A DNA stretch of 63,508 bases. Origin: DASYRM01 sp036004405 (lineage in GTDB: Bacteria; Acidobacteriota; Vicinamibacteria; Vicinamibacterales; UBA2999). The translations under genes were made by a program, and so were the position numbers. How positions within the stretch are numbered: position 1 is the first letter of the stretch; every line of letters begins with the position of its first letter. Under the pieces are notes generated by a model. It ran no database searches. It worked only from the letters and a program-made list of their open reading frames with translations, and was not told the DNA's origin. The stretch lies in assembly GCA_036004405.1 (NCBI GenBank), contig DASYRM010000099.1:1-63508 (forward strand), given 5' to 3'. This document shows positions 15,006 through 23,142 of the stretch, in pieces.

Positions 15006-17501
15006 TCACAGGGCGCGAACCGCGTCCTCCACCTGCTTGGCCAGAGCCGAGTAGTCCTCGCCGTGCAGCGTCATCGGGGCCCCGAACGCCACGCGCACCC
15101 GCGCCATGTGGGCAAACGACGACCCGGTGGGCAGGATCCGATCGATCCCTTCCAGCCGGACCGGGATGACGGGGACGTCGAGCCGGGCGCCAATCATCCC
15201 GATGCCGCCGCGGAACTCCTTGATCTCGCCGCTGCGCGACCGGGCGCCCTCGGGAAAGATGAGGATCGACCAGCCCCGCCCGGACAGCTCGCCGATGTAC
15301 TGGAGCGTCTGCCGGGCCCCCGCCTCCCGCTGGGGCAGCGGGAACGTGTTGAAGAAGAACGCGGACAGGTAGTAGTTGAGCGAGTTCCCCAGCCGCTCGC
15401 GGAACGAGAACCCTGCCGGGAAGAAGTGCGCCTTGAAGAACTCCTTGGCCATGGCGGGTGCCACGCGCGTGCGCAGCCGGCCCGGGAGCGATGCCATGAT
15501 CACCGGCACATCGAAATGGCTCTGGTGGTTGGCCGCGAAGATCACCGGCCCGCGCAGGTCGCGCAGATGCTCGCGCCCGTCCACGTGGATGTGCGCGAAC
15601 ACGCGCGCGAGCGGCAGGATCCAGGTGGCCTGCGACAAGCGGCGCACGAACCAGACCGGATATGAGCGATTCCACGTCGGGAAGTCCACGGGCTCGTCGA
15701 CGGGTTCGGCCGCCGACGCCGGCGCTTCGAGCAGCGACTTCAGATCGGCCACGCTCGCCGCCTGCGCGAATCGCGACTCGTCGACGCGCGATTGAAAGCG
15801 GTCCTCGAGCGCCACCATCAGCTCGACGCGCTCGAGCGAACTGAGGCCCAGCTCCTCGAGCGTGGTCGTGGAGGAGATCTGGCGTCCGCGGCTGAAGCGC
15901 TCGATGAGCGCCTCCACCGTGTTGGCGCTGCTCGCGGCGACGGGCCGCTGACCCGATCGCACCCATTCGCGAATCGCCGCCCGTTTCAGCTTGCGCGTAC
16001 CTTCGGTGCGCGGCAGATCACCGTCGGTCCACACCGACGCGGTGCGCACGCGCTGGTGATCGTCGAGCGTGCTGTTGGCCGCCCGCACGATCGCGTCGGG
16101 AGTGGTGCCGGGCTCGAGGCGCAGCACTGCGTGCACGCGTTCCTGCGCGCCCTCGGTGACGCCGACGACCGCCGACTCGCGCACCCCGGGTAGCGCGTCG
16201 AGCACGCGCTCGACGTCTTCCGGAAAGACGTTGAGCCCCTCCGGCGTGACGATCATTTCCTTCTTGCGGCCCTTGATGAAGAGCCGGCCCTGCGCGTCGC
16301 GGTCGCCGATGTCGCCCGTGTGCAGCCACCCGTCGTCGCTCACGGCCGCCCCCGCGTCGCCGTAGTAGCCGCTCGTCACGTTCTCGCCGCGCACGAGGAT
16401 CTCGCCGTCGTCGGCGATGCGGATGTCGACGCCCGCGATGGGGGTGCCGACCGATCCCTTGCTGGTCTTGAACGGGTGGTTGAGGGTGACGATCGGGGCC
16501 GTTTCGGTGAGGCCGTAGCCCTGGACCACGGCAAAGCCCATCCGTCGCCAGAACTCCTCGAGATCGGGGGGCAGCGGGGCGGCCCCCACCACAAATGCCC
16601 AGAATTTGAGGCCAAACGCCCGGTGCACCCGGCGGTAGCGCCACCACCGGGCGGGAATCGAGCTACCCGGCGGGGGGGGCTCGGCCGCCTCGGGCCACTG
16701 CCGGACCGCAAATTCCTTGAGCACCTCGAGGATCTTGGGCACGCACACCAGCACCGACACGCGGCGCGCCTTGATCAGGCGCAGCACGTCGTGTGGGTTG
16801 AGACTGCGCGTGAAGATCACGGTGCCATTGACCATCGGCGGCACGTTCGACGCCATCGACTGCCCGAACATGTGACTGAGAGGCAGCAGGTTCACGAACC
16901 GCAGCGGCAGAAACGGTCTGGCGTACTTCCGGTACTTCGCCACCTCGCGTTCCACCGGCACGACGTTGGCGAGCACGTTGCGGTGCCGGATGACGACGCC
17001 TTTCGGATCGGCGGTGGCCCCCGACGTGAAGATGATCTGAATGATGTCGTCGCGCGTGATCTCCACCGCGGGCATCGGACCGTCGGCCGCCCAGTCGAGA
17101 TCGGCGAGCTTCCAGATCTGTGCGCCGCCGAGATCGAGGTCGGCGGGAAACGCGGGGACGTCGTCGCCGACGAGCACGATCGGCGCGCCGACCGTGGCGC
17201 GCACGCGCGTGACGAACGCCGGCGCCGATCGATAGTCGATCGGCACGACGATGACGCCGGTGAGCAGGCAGCCCCAGTAGCACACTACCCACTCGGGACG
17301 GTTCTCGCCCCACACCACGACCTTGTCACCCTTGTTCAGACCCGCGCGCGCGAGCCGCGCGGCGAACCCGCGCGCCGCCTGTCCGACATCTTCGTACGAA
17401 TGCGAGCGGTGCCGGTAGCCGTCGTCGAAGACGAGAAACTCGCCGCGCAGCCCGGAGAGGTCCGAAAAAAAGTCGATCAGCGTCTCGCGCCGCACCGCCA
17501 A
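15006..17501 (-). CDS. Trifunctional fusion: AMP-dependent acyl ligase, acyl carrier domain, PlsC acyltransferase
   Basis: 831 residues. About 1-510 form an ANL-superfamily ligase (IIFTSGATADPKGVVIRH ATP-binding motif, GYGLTETAPIVTL, LHTGDIGD, KGRKKEMIV). About 520-600 form a carrier domain with phosphopantetheine serine in LGLSSLERVEL. About 610-825 form an LPLAT domain with NHQSHFD (H-x4-D) and FPEGARSR. The chain could activate a fatty acid, load it on its own carrier and transfer it to a lysophospholipid or glycerophosphate. E. coli Aas has the acyltransferase first and no carrier, so the order here is different. Substrates are inferred. Confidence 0.85.
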   Translation of the reverse strand: MAVRRETLIDFFSDLSGLRGEFLVFDDGYRHRSHSYEDVGQAARGFAARLARAGLNKGDKVVVWGENRPEWVVCYWGCLLTGVIVVPIDYRSAPAFVTRVRATVGAPIVLVGDDVPAFPADLDLGGAQIWKLADLDWAADGPMPAVEITRDDIIQIIFTSGATADPKGVVIRHRNVLANVVPVEREVAKYRKYARPFLPLRFVNLLPLSHMFGQSMASNVPPMVNGTVIFTRSLNPHDVLRLIKARRVSVLVCVPKILEVLKEFAVRQWPEAAEPPPPGSSIPARWWRYRRVHRAFGLKFWAFVVGAAPLPPDLEEFWRRMGFAVVQGYGLTETAPIVTLNHPFKTSKGSVGTPIAGVDIRIADDGEILVRGENVTSGYYGDAGAAVSDDGWLHTGDIGDRDAQGRLFIKGRKKEMIVTPEGLNVFPEDVERVLDALPGVRESAVVGVTEGAQERVHAVLRLEPGTTPDAIVRAANSTLDDHQRVRTASVWTDGDLPRTEGTRKLKRAAIREWVRSGQRPVAASSANTVEALIERFSRGRQISSTTTLEELGLSSLERVELMVALEDRFQSRVDESRFAQAASVADLKSLLEAPASAAEPVDEPVDFPTWNRSYPVWFVRRLSQATWILPLARVFAHIHVDGREHLRDLRGPVIFAANHQSHFDVPVIMASLPGRLRTRVAPAMAKEFFKAHFFPAGFSFRERLGNSLNYYLSAFFFNTFPLPQREAGARQTLQYIGELSGRGWSILIFPEGARSRSGEIKEFRGGIGMIGARLDVPVIPVRLEGIDRILPTGSSFAHMARVRVAFGAPMTLHGEDYSALAKQVEDAVRAL

Positions 17502-17598
17502 ATTATCTTCGATGCGGCACTTAGCGTGCTCTGGCGCCGGTACGCGAATCGATCGATCCGAACTGCAGCTGATCCACTACAATCTGTCGCTCACCCCC

Positions 17599-18519
17599 AT
17601 GCGAGTCTTTCTCACCGGCCCCACCGGCTACGTCGGATCCGCGGTCCTCGAGGCATTCGTGCGCGCGGGCCATCGTGTCACCGCGCTCGTCCGGCATTCG
17701 AGCACGGCCTCTGACGCCCCGTCGCGCCCCGCCGTCGACGCGATCGTCGGAGACCTTTCCAACCCCGCGTCGTACATCGCGGCCGCCGCGACGTGCGATG
17801 CGCTCGTACACACCGCGTTCGAGTCGTCCGCGCGCGCGGCGTCGATCGATCGTGTCGCGGTGGAAGCGCTCATGGACGTGGCTGCACGCGTCACGGCTGC
17901 CGGTCGCCGGGTGGCCGTGATCTACACGTCGTCGGCGAGCGTTCTCGGCAATGTGGACGCGGGCGCCGGAGAGGATGCCGTGCCGCAGCCGCCGCCTGGG
18001 CTGTCGTGGCGCCCGGCGCACGAAACGGCCGTGCTCGAGAGCGCCCGGCGGAGCGGGGCGCGCGCGGTCATCGTGCGGCCCGGCATCGTCTACGGCGGCG
18101 CCCAGGGGGCGGTCACCGAGCTGCTGCAGGCGGCCGCCGACGGCCTGATCCGGGTGATTGGCGACGGCTCGAACCGCTGGCCATCGATCTACGACCGCGA
18201 TCTGGCGGATCTCTACGTGCGGCTGGCCACGAATCCCGAGGCCGAAGGGGTCTTTCACGCGACCGACGAGGCCGACGAGCGCGTGAACGACATCGTCGAG
18301 GCGATCGGCCGCCATGCGCGCAGCCGCCCGGACGTCCGCCACGTGCCGCTGCCCGAGGCGCGGCTGAAAACCGGGCCGTACGCCGACGCCGTGGCGCTGG
18401 ATCAGGTGGTCCGCAGCCCGCGGGCGCGCGCGATCGGCTGGGCCCCGTCGCTGCACTCCATCACCGGCAACGTCGCCCGCCTGCTCGAGGAGTTTCGCAG
18501 CGCCCAGGCCGCGGCGTGA
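17599..18519 (+). CDS. NAD-dependent epimerase/dehydratase family protein
   Basis: About 306 residues from ATG 17599. The dinucleotide-binding motif GPTGYVGSAVLEAF begins six residues after this start; the upstream in-frame codons from 17512 lack family features. The YTSSASVLG segment is at the usual SDR position, but the expected Y-x3-K is replaced by a H-E-T-A-V-like stretch (RPAHETAVLES), as in atypical extended SDRs. It ends with the usual helical C-terminus. Substrate unknown, possibly a sugar nucleotide or a small aldehyde. It faces a methyltransferase gene across a long repeat block. Confidence 0.78.
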   Translation: MRVFLTGPTGYVGSAVLEAFVRAGHRVTALVRHSSTASDAPSRPAVDAIVGDLSNPASYIAAAATCDALVHTAFESSARAASIDRVAVEALMDVAARVTAAGRRVAVIYTSSASVLGNVDAGAGEDAVPQPPPGLSWRPAHETAVLESARRSGARAVIVRPGIVYGGAQGAVTELLQAAADGLIRVIGDGSNRWPSIYDRDLADLYVRLATNPEAEGVFHATDEADERVNDIVEAIGRHARSRPDVRHVPLPEARLKTGPYADAVALDQVVRSPRARAIGWAPSLHSITGNVARLLEEFRSAQAAA

Positions 18520-18520
18520 T

Positions 18521-18648
18521 GCTTTCGTGGGGGCGGCCTTCAGTCGGCTGTCGTAGGGGCCACCTTCAGGTGGCCCGTCAGCGGCTTTCGTAGGGGCCGC
18601 CTTCCGCCTCCGCCAAGGCTACGGCGGACAAGTCAGGCGGCCCGTCAG
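18521..18648. repeat. Long composite hairpin repeat between convergent genes
   Basis: At least three degenerate units lie here: a GGGGGCGGCC copy, a TCGTAGGGGCCACCT/AGGTGGCCCGTCAG copy, and a TCGTAGGGGCCGCCTT copy with a nested CCGCCAAGGCTACGGCGGA insert like that at 3901-3940. The block ends with GGCGGCCCGTCAG. The TCA at 18645-18647 is the TGA stop of the minus-strand methyltransferase. Orientation is opposite to the copies at 21-50 and 13006-13093. Confidence 0.75.
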
Positions 18649-19382
18649 ACCGTGGCCGCGAACCGCAGCCTGACGTAGTCGGCCGTCCACCGAGCCTGCT
18701 CGTCGCAGAGCGACCAGCGCAGGAGGTCAACAGTCTCCTCGAGCGCGCCCTCGCGCACGCCGGCGGGCAGCTGCTCGAACACCGGCCCGGCAAACGTGCG
18801 CAGCCAGGCGGCCATGCCGGAGGCGAGCGGCGTCGGACGCGGGATCAATTCCACCGAGACCGGACGGAACCCGGCCGCGATCAGCCGCGCGGTGAAATCA
18901 TCGGCCGTCGGGTAGCGCCACGGCAGCTGCGCGCGCACGCCGTGTCGAAGCGCCACCGCCTGGAGCGCGGTGCTCACCGCGGCGACGTTGCCGTGGCCGC
19001 CGCACTCGCCCACAAAACGCCCGCCATGGTTCAGCGCGCGATGGATGCCGCGCAGCGCCGCATCGAGATCCGGAATCCAGTGGAGCACCGCGTTCGTGAA
19101 GACCGCGTCGAACTCGTGCTCGAACGGCAGCGCCTGTGCGTCGAGCTCACGCGCGTCGATCCCACGCGCGACAGCCGCCGCCACGAAGTCCGGCGCCGGA
19201 TCGATGCCGACCACGCGTGCGCCGGCCTGCCCGAGCTTTTCCGTCAGCGCGCCATCGCCGCAGCCGACGTCGAGGATGCGCTCGCCGGCACGTGGCGCCA
19301 GCAGCTCGAGCACGGGTTGCCCGAGATCCGACACGAAGCGCGCGTTGGCCGCGTAGTCCGATGCGTTCCAGGTCTGCGGCAT
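18645..19382 (-). CDS. Class I SAM-dependent methyltransferase, trans-aconitate methyltransferase-like
   Basis: 245 residues. Opens MPQTWNASDYAANARFVSDLG, then SAM motif I as ILDVGCGDGALTEKL, acidic motif VVGIDPAPDF and motif IV region FDAVFTNAVLHWIPD. The arrangement matches Tam/UbiE-like small-molecule methyltransferases. The ATG overlaps the stop of the upstream 77-residue gene (TGATG), indicating translational coupling. The stop codon is formed by the hairpin repeat. The substrate is not evident. Confidence 0.82.
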   Translation of the reverse strand: MPQTWNASDYAANARFVSDLGQPVLELLAPRAGERILDVGCGDGALTEKLGQAGARVVGIDPAPDFVAAAVARGIDARELDAQALPFEHEFDAVFTNAVLHWIPDLDAALRGIHRALNHGGRFVGECGGHGNVAAVSTALQAVALRHGVRAQLPWRYPTADDFTARLIAAGFRPVSVELIPRPTPLASGMAAWLRTFAGPVFEQLPAGVREGALEETVDLLRWSLCDEQARWTADYVRLRFAATV

Positions 19383-19615
19383 CAGTTGTCGTCGTACTGT
19401 TCGCGGTCGTCGTCGCTGGCGCCCGGCAGGAATTCGAAGAAGGCGTCGAGGCTGCGGTCGAGCGCCCGCCGCAGCTGTGGGATTGTGCCGTCGATGGTGT
19501 GGAGGGTGAGCCCGGCCTCTTCGCCGCCGGCGAGTTGCAGCCGGGCGTCTCCGGCGTTCTTCAGGGAGCCTTCCGGCACCAGCCGGATGCCGTACACGAG
19601 CGTATAACGCGCCAT
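19382..19615 (-). CDS. Small hypothetical protein coupled to methyltransferase
   Basis: 77 residues from ATG 19615 (a GTG at 19618 is also in frame). It begins MARYTLVYGIRLVPEG and is acidic at the C-terminus (GASDDDREQYDD). No transmembrane segment or known domain. It is coupled to the methyltransferase gene by a TGATG overlap, which suggests a shared process. Function unknown. Confidence 0.55.
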   Translation of the reverse strand: MARYTLVYGIRLVPEGSLKNAGDARLQLAGGEEAGLTLHTIDGTIPQLRRALDRSLDAFFEFLPGASDDDREQYDDN

Positions 19616-19626
19616 CACGCCACTAT

Positions 19627-19677
19627 ACTAGCGAGGCTTCGCCCGGAGCGAAGAGCATGGCGCTTCGCCTCGCTAGT
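19627..19677. repeat. Inverted repeat between divergent genes
   Basis: The arms ACTAGCGAGGC (19627-19637) and GCCTCGCTAGT (19667-19677) pair perfectly over 11 bp, with a 29-base purine-rich spacer containing GCCCGGAGCGAAG. It sits between the divergent small hypothetical gene and the threonine dehydratase locus. A dispersed repeat of a different type from the CTACG-tailed family is likely; no copy elsewhere in the window was noticed. Confidence 0.55.
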
Positions 19678-19690
19678 GCAGTGTTTGATT

Positions 19691-19709
19691 GCCCGCCCTC
19701 CGGGCGGGC
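19691..19709. repeat. GC hairpin immediately upstream of the dehydratase start
   Basis: The arms GCCCGCCC and GGGCGGGC flank a short TCC loop, followed by GTAGGGC and the ATG at 19722. The GTAGGGC tail resembles the reverse complement of the CTACG family tail, so this may be a short member of that family. Confidence 0.45.
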
Positions 19710-19721
19710 GTAGGGCCCGCG

Positions 19722-20673
19722 ATGGCCGAGCCGCTGGTCACGCTCGATGAGATTCGCGCCGCCGCCGAACGCATCCGGCCGGCGGTCGCGCAGACACCGC
19801 TCCTGCGCGTGGGCGACGGCGTCGCCCGGCGCGCCTTTCATCTCAAGTGCGAGCACTTTCAGCCCATGGGGGCGTTCAAGCTGCGCGGCGCCTACAACGT
19901 GCTGTCGCAGCTCGGCCCCGAGGCCCGGGCCGCCGGCGTCATCACCTACTCATCTGGCAATCACGGCCAGGCGGTCGCCCTGAGCGCGCAGCTCCTCGGC
20001 ATGCGTGCGGTGGTGGTGATGCCCGAAACGGCGCCGCGCGTGAAGGTGGCCGGCACGCGCAAGTACGGCGGAGGTGATTTTTGCCGGGCGCACGTCCGAC
20101 GATCGCCGCACGCGTGCCGAAGCCGAAGCGGCGGCGCACGGCTACGCGGTGGTGCCGCCGTTCGATCACCGTCAGATCATCGCGGGAGCGGGGACGGTGG
20201 GGCTCGAGATCTGCGAGGCGATCGACGGGCTGTCGGCGGTGTTCGTGCCGGTGGGCGGTGGCGGGCTGCTGTCGGGCGTCGCGGCCGCGGTGAAGCGGCT
20301 GCGGCCCGGTGCGACCGTTGTCGGCGTCGAGCCGGCGGGCGCCGCATCGATGGGCACGTCGCGCGCGGCGGGAGCCCCGGTGCGGCTGCCCTCCACGGCC
20401 AGCATTGCCGACGGCCTGCTCACGCTGCGGCCGGGCGATCTCACGTTTGCGCATGCGCAGGCGCTCGTGGACGAGATGGTGACGGTGACCGACGACGAGA
20501 TTCGCGCCGCGGTCCGCTGGCTGTACCGCGAGGCCGGCCTGGTGGTGGAGCCGAGCGGCGCCGCCGCGACCGCCGCGGTACTGAAGTCGGGGCCGGCGGC
20601 CGACGGTGTCGTCGCCGTGGTGTCGGGTGGCAACGTCGGAGACGAGGACTTCGCGAAGTACACGACAGCCTAG
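19722..20673 (+). pseudogene. PLP-dependent threonine/serine dehydratase, frameshifted
   Basis: Two overlapping frames together give a full serine/threonine dehydratase of about 316 residues. The first part has the PLP lysine motif GAFKLRGAYN, SSGNHGQAVA and VVVMPETAPRVKV. After KYGG the frame changes near 20068-20073, and the rest continues in the +1 frame from VIFAGRTSDDRRT to GGGGLLSGVAAAVKRL and EPSGAAATAAVL. The family would read KYGAEVIFAG here, so one base too many or two too few explains the break. The cause may be real decay or an assembly error in a G-rich run. Intact homologues deaminate L-threonine to 2-oxobutyrate. Confidence 0.8.
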
Positions 20674-20720
20674 GCGCGGGCCGGCTGGCGGAGACGCGTT
20701 CGTTCACGCCGGATTTCCCC

Positions 20721-20739
20721 GAAGGGCTGCCAGCCCTTC
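20721..20739. terminator. Perfect inverted repeat after the dehydratase gene
   Basis: GAAGGGCTG and CAGCCCTTC pair perfectly over 9 bp around a single C, about 48 bp after the dehydratase stop. No T-run follows on either strand, so intrinsic termination is uncertain. The region 20674-20858 otherwise shows no convincing gene. Confidence 0.4.
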
Positions 20740-20858
20740 CCGCCGAGCGTTGATCGCGAGCGTGTTCCGGGCGTAGGTTCGCTTCGCCATCGTGGCCGGC
20801 GAGAGCTCCTGAAGCAGCGAGTCCCTCGATCGCGCGGCAAAGGGTGCGCGGACGGCAA

Positions 20859-20888
20859 GTGACCACATCATGATATTATTGTAGTCAC
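20859..20888. promoter_or_regulatory. Putative operator of the toxin-antitoxin operon
   Basis: GTGACCACA (20859-20867) and TGTAGTCAC (20880-20888) form an inverted repeat with one mismatch, centred on an AT-rich core (CATGATATTAT) that could hold the -10 element. It lies 13 bp before the antitoxin ATG. Phd/YefM antitoxins bind such palindromes to repress their own operon, so autoregulation is likely. Confidence 0.55.
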
Positions 20889-20901
20889 ATTGAGGTGCTC
20901 G

Positions 20902-21174
20902 ATGAACACCGTAGGCATTCGCGAGCTCAAAGCGAATCTCAGTCGTCACCTGAAACGGGTCCGGTCGGGCACTCGACTGGTGGTCACGGAGCGCGGGCGC
21001 GCCATTGCCAGCATCCAGCCTATACAGACGCGCGACGACGTCGACTGGGCGCACGCACTGGTAGCCGCCGGGCGAGCGCACTGGAGTGGAGGCAAGCCCG
21101 AGGGGGCGATCCGGCCCGTGCCGATCAAGGGAGGGAAAACCGTTTCGGATGCGGTCATCGAGGATCGGCGGTGA
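20902..21174 (+). CDS. Phd/YefM-family antitoxin
   Basis: A 90-residue antitoxin. MNTVGIRELKANLSRHLKRV matches the Phd/YefM DNA-binding N-terminus; RLVVTERGRAIASIQP is the conserved strand. The C-terminal half (HWSGGKPEGAIRPVPIKGGK) is the variable toxin-neutralising part. ATG 20902 is chosen over an in-frame codon at 20890 because it gives the standard N-terminus and has GAGG upstream. The stop overlaps the toxin GTG start (GTGA), showing coupled translation. Confidence 0.87.
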   Translation: MNTVGIRELKANLSRHLKRVRSGTRLVVTERGRAIASIQPIQTRDDVDWAHALVAAGRAHWSGGKPEGAIRPVPIKGGKTVSDAVIEDRR

Positions 21175-21611
21175 CGCTCTATCTCGATACCAGCAGCTTG
21201 GTGAAACTCTATGTCGCCGAACCCGGCACCGAGGACGTCCGGACCCGGGTCGACCACGCCACGATTGTTGCGACATCCACGATCGCCTATCCGGAGACTC
21301 GCGCCGCGCTCGCGCGCCGGCGGCGCGAGCGCGCACTGCATCCGGCCGCATTTGCCGCGGCGAAGCGAACATTCGAGGACGATTGGCCGAAGTACCTCGC
21401 CGTGCAGGTTACCGAGGCCCTGTGCCGAGAGGCGGGAAATCTCGCAGAGCGGTACGCGTTGCGCGGCTACGACAGCGTCCACTTGGCGTCCTTCATCGAG
21501 GTTGCACGACAGGCGGGAATTGCCGGAACCGAGTTTTCGAGTTTCGATGATCGCCTGAACGGAGCGGCACGCCGCGCCTCGCGAGCGCTTGCCCGCAGCC
21601 TTCGCACCTAG
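21171..21611 (+). CDS. vapC: PIN-domain ribonuclease toxin (VapC family)
   Basis: 146 residues starting at a GTG that overlaps the antitoxin stop. The PIN fold is shown by the first acidic cluster LYLDTSSLVKLYV (catalytic Asp6), the conserved PETRAAL segment with glutamate, and the C-terminal GYDSVHLASF and FSSFDDRL motifs with the remaining acidic residues. VapC toxins cleave RNA, usually tRNA or rRNA, and are neutralised by the partner antitoxin. All four expected acidic positions are visible, so it appears functional. Confidence 0.88.
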   Translation: MTLYLDTSSLVKLYVAEPGTEDVRTRVDHATIVATSTIAYPETRAALARRRRERALHPAAFAAAKRTFEDDWPKYLAVQVTEALCREAGNLAERYALRGYDSVHLASFIEVARQAGIAGTEFSSFDDRLNGAARRASRALARSLRT

Positions 21612-21642
21612 CTCACGCTTCGGGCCGACCGAGTCGCGCCGC

Positions 21643-21669
21643 AGGCGGACCTAACGGTCCGCCTCTACG
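21643..21669. repeat. Dispersed hairpin repeat with altered loop
   Basis: GGCGGACC and GGTCCGCC pair around a TAAC loop and are followed by TCTACGTACG. It lies between the PIN toxin and the convergent CCA-transferase gene, 18 bp from the latter's stop. The loop differs from the usual GA or TC. Confidence 0.7.
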
Positions 21670-21686
21670 TACGTGGAGCCGGGTGT

Positions 21687-23081
21687 TCAGAGCTGCCCGA
21701 CCAGCGACCGCGCCGCTTCGATCGCGTCTTCGACGGTCGCAATCTCCCCATCCAGCTGGCGTTCGTAGACCGCCTTCACGATTTCGCCGACGCGCGGCCC
21801 CGGCGGCACGCCGAGCGCGAGCACGTGCCGGCCGAACAGCAGCGCCGCCGGCGGCTTGACGCCGAGCGTGCGCGCGCGCTCGATGAACCAGTCCATCGCG
21901 CCGCAATCGAAGGCGCCGGTGCGTCCACGGCAGTCGGCGCGCGCCAGGCGAGCCAGCAGCTCGAGGTCCACCTTCAGCGCCAGCCGGCGGAACGCGCCGT
22001 CGCCCACGTTGCCCGCCTTGTGGAACATGCCCGGCTTCAGGTGATGCGCCACGAGCCCGGCGACCTGGCCGCGCACGTCGTAGCCCCCGATCGAATGCAC
22101 GTTGAGGCGATCGAGCAGACGGTGCGTGGGCTCGACGCCCGCCTGCTCGTGATCGGGCGAGCGGATGCGCCCGTCGATGAACGCCGTCGTCGCCGGTTTG
22201 CCGAGGTCGTGGCAGACCGCGCCGAGCATCACCGCGGTGCGCTGCGGATGGTCGAGGTCCCGGCACTCGATCACCGCTTCGTCCACCACCATCAGCGTGT
22301 GCACCCACACGTCGCCTTCGGGATGCCACTCGGGTTCCTGCTCGCAGCCGACGAGCGGCAGGAGTTCCGGGAGCAGCGCCGCCACCACGCCGAGATCGAG
22401 CGCGAGCGCCAGCCCCACCGACGGGCGCGAGGCCTGCAGCAGCAGCTTGTCGATTTCACCCCACACGCGCTCGGCGGGGAGATCGTCGAGCGCGATGCGG
22501 CGGCACAGCGCCGCCGTGTCGTCGTGCAGACGGAACTCGAAGCGGGCGGCAAACTGCACCGCGCGCAGCACGCGCAGGCTGTCGTCGCCGAAGGTCGAGG
22601 GATCTACCGCGCGCAGCACGCGGCGGGCGAGATCCGCCCGGCCGTCGAACGGGTCCTCGTACGCGTCGGTCAGCGGATCCCAGGCGATGGCGTTGATGGT
22701 GAAGTCGCGCCGGCGCGCTGCCTCGACCAGCGGCATCTCTGGATCACCCTCGACCTCGAAGCCCTTGTGCCCGCGCCCCCGCTTCGACTCGCGCCGCGGC
22801 AGCGCCACGTCCACGTCGCCGTCGGAGATGCCGGTGAGCTTGTACACGGGAAAGCTCTGCCCGACGGCCTCCACGCGCCCCAGCCCGGCAAGCACCGCGA
22901 CCAGCCGCTCCTGCGACAGGCCGAAGACCTCGACGTCCACATCCTTCGAGGGCACGTCGCGCAGGCGATCGCGCACCCACCCGCCCACCACGAGCGCCCG
23001 GCCGCCGGCCGCCCGCACGGCTTCGGCGAGGCGCGCCGCTGCGCGGGCCGACGCCATTTGCGCAGAGTTCGCTTCCTGCAC
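21687..23081 (-). CDS. CCA tRNA nucleotidyltransferase / HD-domain protein
   Basis: 464 residues. The N-terminal polymerase-beta-like domain has GGRALVVGGWVRDRLR with the following D-x-D (KDVDVEV), then RRDFTINAIAWDP and PFDGRADLARRVLRAVDP typical of class II CCA-adding enzymes. A C-terminal HD phosphohydrolase domain is marked by GAVCHDLGKPATTA and LVAHH. The enzyme adds or repairs the tRNA 3' CCA end; HD-containing forms can also have phosphatase activity. Some relatives add only A or C, so full CCA addition is inferred. The start may be at the second Met (residue 9). Confidence 0.85.
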   Translation of the reverse strand: MQEANSAQMASARAAARLAEAVRAAGGRALVVGGWVRDRLRDVPSKDVDVEVFGLSQERLVAVLAGLGRVEAVGQSFPVYKLTGISDGDVDVALPRRESKRGRGHKGFEVEGDPEMPLVEAARRRDFTINAIAWDPLTDAYEDPFDGRADLARRVLRAVDPSTFGDDSLRVLRAVQFAARFEFRLHDDTAALCRRIALDDLPAERVWGEIDKLLLQASRPSVGLALALDLGVVAALLPELLPLVGCEQEPEWHPEGDVWVHTLMVVDEAVIECRDLDHPQRTAVMLGAVCHDLGKPATTAFIDGRIRSPDHEQAGVEPTHRLLDRLNVHSIGGYDVRGQVAGLVAHHLKPGMFHKAGNVGDGAFRRLALKVDLELLARLARADCRGRTGAFDCGAMDWFIERARTLGVKPPAALLFGRHVLALGVPPGPRVGEIVKAVYERQLDGEIATVEDAIEAARSLVGQL

Positions 23082-23113
23082 GGCAGTCGTGTTGTACTAC
23101 ACGCTCACTGCGG

Positions 23114-23140
23114 GCGGGTCTGAAGACCCGCAACTACGAA
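23114..23140. repeat. Dispersed hairpin repeat before an M20 peptidase
   Basis: GCGGGTCT and AGACCCGC pair around GA and are followed by AACTACGAA. This copy lies in a divergent intergenic gap, three bases upstream of the peptidase GTG start and 30 bp from the start of the CCA-transferase gene, unlike most copies, which are at 3' ends. Confidence 0.75.
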
Positions 23141-23142
23141 CC

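Noticed and set aside
20061..20085. Programmed frameshift in the dehydratase gene
   Set aside because: The Shine-Dalgarno-like and T-rich pattern is explained by the normal codons for Glu-Val-Ile-Phe, and there is no reason for recoding in this family.
20704..20880. Minus-strand short frame ending in AINARREGLAALRGNPA
   Set aside because: Short, with no ribosome binding site and no family; it overlaps the toxin-antitoxin operator.
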